NCBI GenBank assembly: GCA_904420075.1
Contig: CAJFTX010000020.1
Span: 1-43,335 of the forward strand
Reading direction: 5' to 3'
From: an uncultured Clostridia bacterium
GTDB taxonomy: Bacteria > Bacillota > Clostridia > Oscillospirales > Feifaniaceae
Length of the DNA stretch: 43,335 bases
In this document: positions 1 to 7,828 of the stretch, one piece after another
Layout of the letters: the number at the start of each line of letters is the position of its first letter
How positions within the stretch are numbered: position 1 is the first letter of the stretch
Translations under genes and position numbers: made by a program
Notes under the pieces: generated by a model
Database searches by the model: none
Told to the model about the DNA's origin: nothing
What the model saw: the letters and a program-made list of their open reading frames with translations, nothing else

Positions 1-60
1 GAGGCGGGGACGTTTATCCCCTTCGGGCGCTTTCGGCGTCTCGCTTTTGTGATGGCATAA
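1..60 (+). CDS. Possible C-terminal end of an upstream gene (partial)
   Basis: Reading from base 1, frame 1 is open for 19 codons and stops with TAA at 58-60. The last residues would be ...FGRFRRLAFVMA. An inverted repeat follows at 68-110 (AAGTGTT / AACACTT with an inner GAGC / GCTC pair), which would suit a 3' end. Nineteen codons are far too few to identify a family, and an open stretch this short can occur by chance. No function is proposed. Confidence 0.25.
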   Translation, partial: EAGTFIPFGRFRRLAFVMA

Positions 61-392
61 CCTTGCGAAGTGTTGGAACATCGAGCTTTTGGGCGGCTCA
101 AAGAACACTTGGCGTAAAGGCCGGGGACCGCCGCCCTCTCCGGACAGTTCGACGCCCCCGTTTTGTGGCGGCAGACCTCGCAGTATGCCGGAAAAACCGA
201 AGCGGCAGAACGGCTTGGAGCGAGCAGAGGGGGCGAGAAGGCTCCGGTTGCGGACGCTGTGAAAGCGCGGGGTTCGGCCGGCTTCGGAGGCGCTCGCCAA
301 AAAGAGCCGCCGGTGTCTTTATTTTGTGGTAAACGAGTTGATGAGACGGGGAGACGAGGGTCCCCTGCAAACCGAACGTCCCAGGAGGAAGA
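61..392. other. GC-rich gene-free stretch before folE
   Basis: No reading frame here has a good ribosome-binding site together with the codon bias of the neighbouring genes. A stem-loop with arms 68-74 and 104-110 lies near the left end. I looked for a tetrahydrofolate riboswitch in front of the folate operon and could not recognise its conserved core. No convincing -35/-10 pair was found either, so the promoter of the folate operon is not located. Confidence 0.4.
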
Positions 393-395
393 GTG

Positions 396-965
396 ATGGA
401 CAGAGAGAGAATCAAAAACGCGGTGCGCGAACTGCTGATCGGAATCGGGGAGGACCCGGACCGCGAGGGCCTGTTAGAGACGCCCGATCGGGTGGCGCGG
501 ATGTATGAGGAGATCTTTTCGGGGCTCTCCTACCAGCCGGAGAGGGACGTCAAGGTGTTCACCGAGCGGCAGAACGACGAGATGATCCTCGTCAAGGATA
601 TCCCGTTCTACTCGGTCTGCGAGCACCATCTGCTGCCCTTCTTTGGGACGGCGCACGTCGCCTATATCCCACGGGACGGCAAGATTCTCGGCCTCTCGAA
701 GATCGCGCGGATTGTGGACGGCTTTGCCAAGAAGCCGCAGCTGCAGGAGCGGCTGACAGCTGAGATCGCCGATTTTATGAAGCGGGCGATCGACCCGCAG
801 GGGGTCGCGGTGGTGGTCGAGGCGGAGCACCTCTGCATGACGATGCGCGGGATCAAGAAGCCGGGGGCGAAGACCCAGACCTCGGCCCTGCGCGGCATTA
901 TGAAGTCGGACGCCCGCACCCGTGCGGAGGCGATCGGGCTGCTCACCGGGGGTGGCCTGCGGTGA
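396..965 (+). CDS. folE: GTP cyclohydrolase I (FolE)
   Basis: This enzyme converts GTP to 7,8-dihydroneopterin triphosphate, the first step of tetrahydrofolate synthesis in the cytoplasm. The product is 189 residues, normal for the family. The zinc ligands are visible: Cys75 and His78 in [10 protein letters not shown], and Cys147 in EHLCMTMRG. The conserved QERLT and the QTSALRG segment near the C-terminus are also present, so it should be active. The start is taken at ATG 396, seven bases after AGGAGG (383-388). A GTG at 393 is in frame and would add one residue. The stop overlaps the start of folP, as expected for translational coupling in an operon. It is the first gene of the folE-folP-folB-folK-pth-mfd run. 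Confidence 0.97.
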   Translation: MDRERIKNAVRELLIGIGEDPDREGLLETPDRVARMYEEIFSGLSYQPERDVKVFTERQNDEMILVKDIPFYSVCEHHLLPFFGTAHVAYIPRDGKILGLSKIARIVDGFAKKPQLQERLTAEIADFMKRAIDPQGVAVVVEAEHLCMTMRGIKKPGAKTQTSALRGIMKSDARTRAEAIGLLTGGGLR

Positions 966-1783
966 GGACTTTTTGCTACAAGAACGGGGAGCTCCCGCTC
1001 GACCGGTGCTATCTCTTTGGGATTTTGAACGCGACGCCCGACTCCTTCTCGGACGGCGGACGGTTTGCAGAGCCGGAGGAGACCCGGCGGCAGGCGGAGG
1101 CGCTCCGCGCTGCGGGCGCGGACGTGATCGATCTCGGATGTGAGTCCACCCGTCCGGGCTACACCCCGGTGCCGGAGGAGGAGGAGCTGCGGCGGCTCGA
1201 GCGCGCGCTCCCGGCGGCTCTCGGGGCGGGACTCCCGCTCTCGGTGGACACACTGAAGCCCCGCTGCGCGCGGTACGCCCTCGGGGCGGGGGCGGGGATT
1301 CTAAACACCGTCTGTGACATCACCGAGAACCCGGAGCTTGTCGAGATCGCGGCGGAGCACGGAGCGGGGCTGATCGTCACCCACAACCGCGCGGCGGAGG
1401 ACCTGCGCGCCGACTTTGCGGACTATTTCGAGGCGGCGCTGCGCCTGGCGGAGCGGGCGGGCCTCGCAGAGGAGCGGCTCTGCTTCGACCCGGGCGTCGG
1501 CTTTGCCAAGGAGGAGCGGCAGAGCGCCGAGGCGGTGCGGCTGCTGCCCGAGCTGCGGCAGTACGGCGTTGCGGTGATGCTCGCCGCCTCGCGCAAGCGG
1601 CTGATCGGCGCGATGACCGGCGCTCCGCTTGCCGACGAGCCCGCCCGCGACTTCGGCACGGCGGTGCTCTCCGCGGTGGGGGAGCTGCTGGGGGCCGATT
1701 TCGTGCGGGTGCACGAGGTGGCGCTCTCCCGGCGCGCGCTCGGCGTCTCCGGCTATCTGCGGGAGATCGGGGGAGACTTCTAG
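962..1783 (+). CDS. folP: Dihydropteroate synthase (FolP)
   Basis: FolP condenses 6-hydroxymethyl-7,8-dihydropterin diphosphate with p-aminobenzoate to give 7,8-dihydropteroate. It is the sulfonamide target. The 273-residue TIM-barrel protein carries [14 protein letters not shown] at 20-33, ESTRPG at 61-66, SVDT at 94-97, DPGVGFAK at 176-183, SRKR at 210-213 and VRVHEV at 248-253, which covers the pterin and pABA/phosphate loops. Minor departures are [10 protein letters not shown], where Gly-Gly is usual, and VTHNR in place of the common MHMRG-like segment. The GTG start at 962 overlaps the folE stop, and folB follows 10 bases after the stop. Confidence 0.96.
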   Translation: MRTFCYKNGELPLDRCYLFGILNATPDSFSDGGRFAEPEETRRQAEALRAAGADVIDLGCESTRPGYTPVPEEEELRRLERALPAALGAGLPLSVDTLKPRCARYALGAGAGILNTVCDITENPELVEIAAEHGAGLIVTHNRAAEDLRADFADYFEAALRLAERAGLAEERLCFDPGVGFAKEERQSAEAVRLLPELRQYGVAVMLAASRKRLIGAMTGAPLADEPARDFGTAVLSAVGELLGADFVRVHEVALSRRALGVSGYLREIGGDF

Positions 1784-1793
1784 GAGGGGAACT

Positions 1794-2153
1794 ATGGACT
1801 GTATCACGATCAAGGGACTTACCTTCCGCGCGTGCCACGGCGTGCTGCCGCACGAGCGGGAGTTCGCGCAGACCTTCACGGTGGACGCGGAGCTCTTCTG
1901 CGATCTCGCGTCCGCGGCCTCAGACGCGCTTTCGGACACGGTGGACTACGGCGCGGCGGCGGACTACATCGAGTCGGTCGTCTGCGGCGAGCCCCGCGCG
2001 CTCATCGAGAAGCTGGCTCTGCTCATCTGCGAGGGGCTGATTGCGCGGTTCGCGCTGCGGGGCGCGCGGGTCACGGTGAAGAAGCCGGAGGCCCCGCTCT
2101 CCCAGCGGTTCTCCTATGTGGCGGCGACAGTTGAGAGAGGAGTGGTGAGATGA
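1794..2153 (+). CDS. folB: Dihydroneopterin aldolase (FolB)
   Basis: FolB cleaves 7,8-dihydroneopterin to 6-hydroxymethyl-7,8-dihydropterin and glycolaldehyde. The 119-residue length is typical. Expected active-site residues are Glu21 (in LPHERE), Tyr52 (in DTVDYG), Glu72 (in LIEKLA) and Lys97 (in VKKPEAP). The start is ATG 1794, preceded by AGGAGGGG a few bases upstream. The frame is also open further upstream, but that part lies inside folP and has no ribosome-binding site. The stop overlaps the folK start as ATGA. No phosphatase for the dihydroneopterin triphosphate step is visible in the window. Confidence 0.95.
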   Translation: MDCITIKGLTFRACHGVLPHEREFAQTFTVDAELFCDLASAASDALSDTVDYGAAADYIESVVCGEPRALIEKLALLICEGLIARFALRGARVTVKKPEAPLSQRFSYVAATVERGVVR

Positions 2154-2647
2154 GAGTGGGAAAACGAGTCTATCTCGGGCTCGGCGGGAACCAGGGGGAT
2201 CGCCTCGGGAATCTCCGCCGCGCGGTGAAGCTGCTCCGGGAGCTGCCCGGGGTGGAGGTGGAGGCGCTCTCGGCGGTCTATGAGACCGAGCCGCAGGGCT
2301 ACCGGGAGCAGCCGGAATTTCTCAATATGGCGGTGCGGATTCGCACCACCCTCGCGCCGCTCGCCCTGCTGCGGGAGACGGCGCAGATCGAGGAGAAGCT
2401 CGCACGCCGCCGCACCGTCAAGGACGGACCGCGCACCATCGATCTCGACCTGCTGCTCTATGAGGGGGTGGAGATGGGCAGCCCGACGCTGACCCTGCCG
2501 CATCCCCGGATGCGGGAGCGCGCCTTTGTGCTCACGCCGCTGCGCGACGTCTGGGCGGAGGAGGGGCCGGCCCCCTCCGCGAGCAAGAGCCTCGCGGGGC
2601 AGGGGATCGCCCGCTTCCGCGAGACGCTGTTTGAGGAGGAGCTATGA
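2150..2647 (+). CDS. folK: 6-hydroxymethyl-7,8-dihydropterin pyrophosphokinase (FolK)
   Basis: FolK transfers pyrophosphate from ATP to 6-hydroxymethyl-7,8-dihydropterin, supplying the substrate of FolP. The 165-residue protein has the family landmarks: LGLGGNQGDR at 9-18, YETEPQG at 44-50, the Mg-binding RTIDLDLLLY segment with Asp98 and Asp100, and LPHPRMRERAFVLTPL at 116-131. The start overlaps the folB stop and its own stop overlaps the pth start as ATGA, so it lies inside one transcription unit. The C-terminal 25 residues are charged and poorly conserved, which is usual for this family. Confidence 0.95.
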   Translation: MRVGKRVYLGLGGNQGDRLGNLRRAVKLLRELPGVEVEALSAVYETEPQGYREQPEFLNMAVRIRTTLAPLALLRETAQIEEKLARRRTVKDGPRTIDLDLLLYEGVEMGSPTLTLPHPRMRERAFVLTPLRDVWAEEGPAPSASKSLAGQGIARFRETLFEEEL

Positions 2648-3270
2648 GCATTTTCGACCTGTTTGCAAAGATCGAGCGGGAGAAGAAGGAGCCCGCCGGG
2701 CCGCCCGAGTTTTTGGTCGTCGGGCTCGGGAACCCCGGAAAGGAGTATGAGCTCACCCGGCACAACGTCGGTTTTCTCGCGCTTGACCGGCTCGCGGAGA
2801 AGCAGGGAGTGCGCATCGACCGCGCAAAGTGGCGCGGGCTGTACGGCGAGTGCACCCTCGCGGGCAAGCGCTGCTTGCTCATCAAGCCCCAGACCTATAT
2901 GAACAACAGCGGGGAGTGCCTGCGGGAATTTGCGAACTTCTACCAGATTCCGCCCGAGCATATCCTGGTACTGTTTGACGATATCAGCCTGGACCCCGGC
3001 AGGCTCCGCATCCGCCGTAAGGGCAGCGACGGCGGCCACAACGGGCTCAAGTCGATCATCTATCAGCTCCGGAGCGACGCCTTCCCGCGGATCAAGCTCG
3101 GCGTCGGCGCGAAGCCGCACCCGGACTACAATCTCGCCGACTGGGTGCTCGGGAAGTTCCCGGAGAAGGAGCGTCCCGCGGTGGGGGAGGCGGTCGACCG
3201 CGCCTGCGAGGCGGCGGAGCTGATCGTCGCGGACAAAATCGACGAGGCGATGAACCGATTTAACAGCTGA
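2644..3270 (+). CDS. pth: Peptidyl-tRNA hydrolase (Pth)
   Basis: Pth recycles tRNA by cutting the ester bond of peptidyl-tRNA released from stalled ribosomes; it is essential in most bacteria. The catalytic set is intact: Asn30 in GLGNPG, His40 in TRHNVGF, Asn88 in YMNNSG, Asp113 in LFDDISL and Asn133 in GGHNG. The protein has 208 residues because about 20 residues (MSIFDLFAKIEREK...) precede the usual start of the fold. No better internal start with a ribosome-binding site is seen, and the ATG overlaps the folK stop, so the extension looks real. The pth-mfd order is the same as in Bacillus. Confidence 0.95.
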   Translation: MSIFDLFAKIEREKKEPAGPPEFLVVGLGNPGKEYELTRHNVGFLALDRLAEKQGVRIDRAKWRGLYGECTLAGKRCLLIKPQTYMNNSGECLREFANFYQIPPEHILVLFDDISLDPGRLRIRRKGSDGGHNGLKSIIYQLRSDAFPRIKLGVGAKPHPDYNLADWVLGKFPEKERPAVGEAVDRACEAAELIVADKIDEAMNRFNS

Positions 3271-3271
3271 C

Positions 3272-3287
3272 TGTTCCACGTGGAACA
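3272..3287. promoter_or_regulatory. Candidate parS site (ParB/Spo0J binding)
   Basis: TGTTCCACGTGGAACA is a perfect 16-bp palindrome, or 18 bp with the flanking C and G. It sits in the 29-bp gap between pth and mfd. The known bacterial parS consensus is TGTTNCACGTGAAACA. This site matches it with one change, and that change makes the palindrome perfect. ParB loads at such sites and recruits SMC to the origin region. The neighbouring genes are origin-proximal in Bacillus, which supports the call. It is not followed by a T-run, so it does not look like a terminator. Confidence 0.75.
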
Positions 3288-3299
3288 GAGGAGAGAGAG

Positions 3300-6200
3300 A
3301 TGGAACTGAGAACAATTTTCCAGAGGGAATCCTGCTACAAGGCCCTCCGCGAGGCGATTGCGGAGGGCTGTTCTGCCGTTGCGCTCACCGGCCTCTCGCA
3401 GACCAAAAAGATGCTGCTGCTCTCCGCCCTTGAGGCGGAGGGGCGGACGGTGCTCTTCGTCGCGGCCGACGAGCGGGAGGCGGGCAGAGTGCGTACCGCG
3501 CTCGCGGCGCTGCGGGGGAGTGAGGTGCCCTTCTTCCCGATGAACGACTATGTGTTCACCGAGCTCACCTCCCACTCGCACGAGTGGGAGGCCGAGCGGC
3601 TGGCCGCACTCGCGGCGCTCACCAAGGGGGAGCGGCTGGTGGTCACCACCTGCGACGCGGTCTGTCGCCGCACCCCGCCTCCCGAGGAGCTGCGCGGCGG
3701 CTGCCGCACCCTCCACGAGGGGGAGGAGGTGGACGCCGGGCAGCTCCTCGCCCTGCTCCAGGGCTGCGGCTATGAGCGCACCGAGCTGATCGAGGGACCG
3801 GGACAGTTCGCGCTGCGCGGCGGCATTGTGGACGTCTACCCGCCGGACAGCGAGGCCCCGCTCCGCCTTGAGCTCTTTGGGGACGAGATCGATACCATCT
3901 CCTACTTTGACCCGGTGAGCCAGCGGCGTACCTCCAGAGCGGGGGAGCTCTCGCTCACCCCGGCCCGGGAGCGGGCGGGCGGCGCGCGCCTCCAAGCCGC
4001 GCTCGAGGAGGAGCTTGGTGTACAGAAGCGCCGCCGCAAGCCGGAGGCCGCCCTCGCTGTGGAGCAGCTGGAGCGGGATATTGACCAGCTGCGCGCGGGG
4101 GTGCTCCCCCCGTCGAACGACCGGTTCTATAACCTCATCTACGACAAGGTCTCCACCATCTACGACTACCTGCCCGAGGGGGCGGTGGTGGTGGTCAGCG
4201 AGACCGCCCGGCAGAAGGAGCGGCTCCGCTCCTTCCACCAGCTGCTCATGGAGGACGTGCAGTTCGCCCTCGAGAAAGGGCGGCTCACCGAGCGGATGGC
4301 GCGTAACCTCGCGCTCTCGCCCACCGAGTTCTGGCGGCAGGCGGGCCGGTTTCCGCTGCTCTATCTCGATGCGATGCCGACCTCCGCCCACCCGGTCGCC
4401 CCGTCGCTGAGACTCGAGGGGGAGAGCGGAGTGCTGCCCGGCTGCGGCGGCAACCTCGACCTGCTGCGCGACTCGGTGAAGGAGTATCTCGGCAAGGGGT
4501 ACGCGGTGCTCGCCCTCGCGGCGGGGGAGAAGCGGGCCCGCAATCTGGCGGACATCCTGCGCCAGAGCGGTCTGCCCGCCCGCCGGATGGAGGAGGGACT
4601 GCCCGCGCCGGGTGAGGTGGGGGTCTGTGACCTCCCGCTCACCGAGGGCGTCACCCTCCCGGAGCAGAGGCTTGTGCTGCTGACCGACGGCGTCCCGGCC
4701 TCCACCCGCAAGCGGGCGCGAAAGCCCGCGAAGCACGCGGGGGAGAAGCTGCGCACCTACGCCGATGTACGGGTAGGAGACTACGTGGTGCACGCGTCCT
4801 ACGGCGTCGGGCAGTATCTCGGCATCCACAAGCTGACGGTGGACGGCGTCACCCGGGACTATCTGAAGATCCAGTATGCGGGCAGCGATGTGCTCTACGT
4901 CCCCGCCGCCCAGCTCGACCTCGTCTATAAATACGTCGCCGCCGGGGACAAAGAACACGTCCGGCTCAACAAGATGGGCGGCGGCGACTGGCAGAAGACC
5001 AAGGCCCGGGTCAAAAAGGCGGTGGCCGAGATGGCCGACGAGCTCATCGCGCTCTATGCCGAGCGGGAAAAGCTGCCGGGCCATGCATTCCCTCAGGACA
5101 GCGACTGGCAGCGGGAGTTTGAGGAGCGGTTCGACTACGAGGAGACCGACGACCAGCTCCGCTGCATCAAGGAGATCAAGGCGGATATGCAGCGCCCGGT
5201 CCCGATGGACCGGCTGCTCTGTGGAGATGTGGGATTTGGCAAGACCGAGGTTGCGCTGCGCGCCGCTTTCAAGTGTGTGGAGGAGGGCAAGCAGGTGGCG
5301 CTTCTCGTCCCGACCACCATCCTCGCAAATCAGCACTATGAGACCATCCGCCGCCGCTTCTCCGGCTACCCGATCAAGGCGGACGTCCTCTCCCGCTTCC
5401 GCAGCGCCAGACAGCAGCAGCAGACGCTGCGGGAGCTGCGCGCAGGCGCGATCGACATCGTGGTCGGCACCCACCGGCTGCTCCAGAAGGACGTGGGATT
5501 CAAGGACCTCGGCCTTGTCATCATCGACGAGGAGCAGCGGTTCGGCGTCTCCCACAAGGAGAAGCTCAAGCAGCTCACAAAGGGGGTGGACGTGCTCACA
5601 CTCACCGCCACCCCGATCCCGCGCACCCTCAATATGGCGCTCACCGGCATCCGGGACATGTCGGTCATTGAAGAGGCGCCGCACAACCGCACCCCGGTGC
5701 AGACCTATGTGATTGAGCACGATATGGGGCTCATCGCCGAGGCGATTCGCAAGGAGCTGCGCCGGGGCGGCCAGGTGTTCTATCTGCACAACCGGGTCGC
5801 GAGTATCGAGTCGACAGCGGCGAAGCTCCAGGCGCTGCTGCCGGACGCGGTGATCGATGTCGGCCACGGCCAGATGGGGGACGCGGAGCTCTCCAAAGTG
5901 TGGCAGGGAGTCGTAAACGGCGACACCGACGTACTCGTCTGCACCACCATCATTGAGACGGGGGTGGACATCCCGAACGCCAACACCCTGATTATCGAGA
6001 ACGCCGACCAGATGGGGCTCTCCCAGCTCTACCAGATCCGCGGCCGGGTCGGCAGGTCGGACCGCCGGGCCTATGTCTACTTCACCTATCGGAAGGACAA
6101 ATCGCTCACCGAAGACGCCTCAAAGCGGCTCGAAGCGATCAAGGAGTTCACCGAGTTCGGCAGCGGATTCAAGATCGCGCTGCGCGACCTCGAGATCCGG

Positions 6201-6767
6201 GGAGCCGGCAACCTGCTCGGCGCCCAGCAGCACGGCCACATGGAGTCGGTCGGCTACGACATGTATGTCAAGCTGCTCGACGAGGCGGTCGCGGAGAAGC
6301 GGGGGGAGAAGCGGCTCGAGGTGGAGTGCCAGGTCGACCTCTTCGTGGACGCGCACATCCCCGAATCCTATATTGAGAGCGCGGAACAGCGGATCGACAT
6401 GTATAAAAAGATCGCCGCCATCTCGCACGACGAAGATCTCTCCGACCTGCTCGATGAGCTCTGCGACCGCTACGGCGATCCGCCGAAACCGGTCTATACG
6501 CTCTGCCGGATCGCGCTGCTGCGCGGCAAGGCGGGCAGACTCGGCATTCCGGCCATCACCTCCTCGAGCGGCAATATCGTTCAGCTGGAGGTACCGGATA
6601 TGCCCCTCGAGACAGTCTCCAAACTGATCAGCCGGTCGGGTAAGGGAGTGTTCTACTCGGCGGGGGATAAGCCGATGCTCACCATCAGCCTCAAGAAGGG
6701 GGAGGAGCTCATCGCCCGCTGCGACGAACTGCTGACCACCCTTGCAGATCTGATCCAGGCGGAGTAG
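3300..6767 (+). CDS. mfd: Transcription-repair coupling factor (Mfd)
   Basis: Mfd removes RNA polymerase stalled at DNA damage and recruits UvrA. The 1155 residues match full-length Mfd. An N-terminal UvrB-like part is followed by the CarD-like RNA-polymerase-interaction domain at about 485-555 (GDYVVHASYGVGQYLG). The RecG-like translocase then has Walker A GDVGFGKT near 640, IIDEEQRFGV near 740, TATPIPRTL near 767, TTIIETGVDIPNA near 880 and QIRGRVGR near 912. A C-terminal D7-type domain follows. The start ATG 3300 has a GAGGAG-type ribosome-binding site. It is probably transcribed with pth and ends at a strong hairpin terminator. Confidence 0.97.
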   Translation: MELRTIFQRESCYKALREAIAEGCSAVALTGLSQTKKMLLLSALEAEGRTVLFVAADEREAGRVRTALAALRGSEVPFFPMNDYVFTELTSHSHEWEAERLAALAALTKGERLVVTTCDAVCRRTPPPEELRGGCRTLHEGEEVDAGQLLALLQGCGYERTELIEGPGQFALRGGIVDVYPPDSEAPLRLELFGDEIDTISYFDPVSQRRTSRAGELSLTPARERAGGARLQAALEEELGVQKRRRKPEAALAVEQLERDIDQLRAGVLPPSNDRFYNLIYDKVSTIYDYLPEGAVVVVSETARQKERLRSFHQLLMEDVQFALEKGRLTERMARNLALSPTEFWRQAGRFPLLYLDAMPTSAHPVAPSLRLEGESGVLPGCGGNLDLLRDSVKEYLGKGYAVLALAAGEKRARNLADILRQSGLPARRMEEGLPAPGEVGVCDLPLTEGVTLPEQRLVLLTDGVPASTRKRARKPAKHAGEKLRTYADVRVGDYVVHASYGVGQYLGIHKLTVDGVTRDYLKIQYAGSDVLYVPAAQLDLVYKYVAAGDKEHVRLNKMGGGDWQKTKARVKKAVAEMADELIALYAEREKLPGHAFPQDSDWQREFEERFDYEETDDQLRCIKEIKADMQRPVPMDRLLCGDVGFGKTEVALRAAFKCVEEGKQVALLVPTTILANQHYETIRRRFSGYPIKADVLSRFRSARQQQQTLRELRAGAIDIVVGTHRLLQKDVGFKDLGLVIIDEEQRFGVSHKEKLKQLTKGVDVLTLTATPIPRTLNMALTGIRDMSVIEEAPHNRTPVQTYVIEHDMGLIAEAIRKELRRGGQVFYLHNRVASIESTAAKLQALLPDAVIDVGHGQMGDAELSKVWQGVVNGDTDVLVCTTIIETGVDIPNANTLIIENADQMGLSQLYQIRGRVGRSDRRAYVYFTYRKDKSLTEDASKRLEAIKEFTEFGSGFKIALRDLEIRGAGNLLGAQQHGHMESVGYDMYVKLLDEAVAEKRGEKRLEVECQVDLFVDAHIPESYIESAEQRIDMYKKIAAISHDEDLSDLLDELCDRYGDPPKPVYTLCRIALLRGKAGRLGIPAITSSSGNIVQLEVPDMPLETVSKLISRSGKGVFYSAGDKPMLTISLKKGEELIARCDELLTTLADLIQAE

Positions 6768-6778
6768 CCGGCAAAGGG

Positions 6779-6813
6779 AAAAGGGGGCTGTTTTTTGAAA
6801 ACAGCCCCCTTTT
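6779..6813 (+). terminator. Intrinsic terminator after mfd
   Basis: A perfect 16-bp stem is formed by AAAAGGGGGCTGTTTT (6779-6794) and AAAACAGCCCCCTTTT (6798-6813) with a 3-nt loop. It starts 11 bases after the mfd stop and ends the folE-mfd transcription unit. The T-run is inside the stem, so it could work in both directions. Confidence 0.9.
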
Positions 6814-6843
6814 CAAGGGAGAGGATATGTGGAGTGTAAGACG

Positions 6844-6874
6844 TTAGCAAAATTAACCATATTTATTATATAAT
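6844..6874 (+). promoter_or_regulatory. Candidate promoter for rsmA
   Basis: A perfect TATAAT lies at 6869-6874 in an AT-rich stretch. The best -35 is TTAGCA at 6844-6849 with a long 19-base spacer, so the -35 is weak. It lies between the mfd terminator and rsmA, where a promoter is needed. Confidence 0.45.
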
Positions 6875-6921
6875 AAGAGAAAAGATTTGTCAAATTTTTT
6901 CTTGATCAGAGGAGGGAACAG

Positions 6922-7752
6922 ATGAATCGTCTGTGTGACCCCGCGGAGATTGAGCGGCTCAAACGGAAATACGGCTTTGCGCTCTCAAGGGACTTCTCGC
7001 AGAACTTTCTGACCGATGAGAGCGTCCCTGCGCGCATCGTGGAGGCGGCCGCGCCGGACGGCCGTTTTTGCCTTGAGATCGGGCCGGGCTTCGGCGCGCT
7101 GACAAGCGTCCTCTGCGACCGGGCGGAGCGGGTCGCAAGTATCGAGGTTGACCGCAGGCTCTACCCGGTGCTCGCGGAGACGGTCGGCAGCCGGGAGAAC
7201 TTCACCCTTATCGAGGGAGACGCGACCCGCTGCGACCTGGACGCGCTCGCAAAAAAAAGCCCGGAACAGAATATTATTTGCGGTAATTTGCCGTATAATA
7301 TAACGACAAAGCTCGTCCGGCGAATTCTCCCGCTTCAAAACTATCGCGCGGCCTATCTCATGGTGCAGCTGGAGGCGGCCGAGCGGCTCTGTGCGCCGCC
7401 CGGGGCGCCCGCCTGCTCGGAGCTCACCTATCAGGTGCACTACTACACCGAGCCGCGCATCCTCTTCGAGGTGCCGAGAGAGGCGTTTTGTCCCCCGCCC
7501 GCAGTGCGCAGCGCGGTGATTGAGCTCCGCTTCCGGGAGGACAGGCCCCCGGCGGACCCGGCCTTTTTTGCACTGATTGAGGATGCCTTCCGTCAGAGAC
7601 GAAAGACGCTCCAAAATAATCTCGGGAAAAAATACGGCAAAGAGAAGGTGCGCGCCGCGCTCGAAAAACTTGCTCTTCCGCCTGATATCAGGGGAGAGAG
7701 GCTGACGCTTTCGGAATTTCGCGCGTTATTTGACAAATTGTTCACAATTTAG
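6922..7752 (+). CDS. rsmA: 16S rRNA A1518/A1519 dimethyltransferase (RsmA/KsgA)
   Basis: RsmA adds two methyl groups to each of two adjacent adenosines near the 3' end of 16S rRNA during 30S maturation, using SAM. The 276-residue protein has SQNFLTD at 26-32, the SAM-binding EIGPGFGALT at 52-61, the acidic SIEVD at 73-77, EGDA at 98-101 and the catalytic NLPYNI at 122-127. A C-terminal helical RNA-binding domain with FRQRRKTLQNNL follows. The start ATG 6922 lies behind AGGAGGG. Loss of this enzyme is known to give kasugamycin resistance in other bacteria. The Erm-type rRNA methylases are related, but NLPYNI and the C-terminal domain point to RsmA. Confidence 0.95.
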   Translation: MNRLCDPAEIERLKRKYGFALSRDFSQNFLTDESVPARIVEAAAPDGRFCLEIGPGFGALTSVLCDRAERVASIEVDRRLYPVLAETVGSRENFTLIEGDATRCDLDALAKKSPEQNIICGNLPYNITTKLVRRILPLQNYRAAYLMVQLEAAERLCAPPGAPACSELTYQVHYYTEPRILFEVPREAFCPPPAVRSAVIELRFREDRPPADPAFFALIEDAFRQRRKTLQNNLGKKYGKEKVRAALEKLALPPDIRGERLTLSEFRALFDKLFTI

Positions 7753-7754
7753 CA

Positions 7755-7783
7755 TTTACAAAGAGAACGGAATCCCTTATAAT
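7755..7783 (+). promoter_or_regulatory. Strong sigma-A type promoter for pckG
   Basis: TTTACA (7755-7760), a 17-base spacer and TATAAT (7778-7783) match the consensus at 5 of 6 and 6 of 6 positions. Transcription would start near 7790, about 40 bases before the pckG start. Confidence 0.8.
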
Positions 7784-7828
7784 AAATTCGAGTAGAAAAT
7801 TTTTGAAAAAATGCAAGGAGGAACCGAA

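Noticed and set aside
61-392. Tetrahydrofolate riboswitch before folE
   Set aside because: The context is suitable, but I could not find the conserved pseudoknot core by eye.
3126-5867. A 913-codon open frame on the minus strand
   Set aside because: It lies opposite mfd, contains no recognisable domains, and is a by-product of the strong GC third-position bias of mfd.
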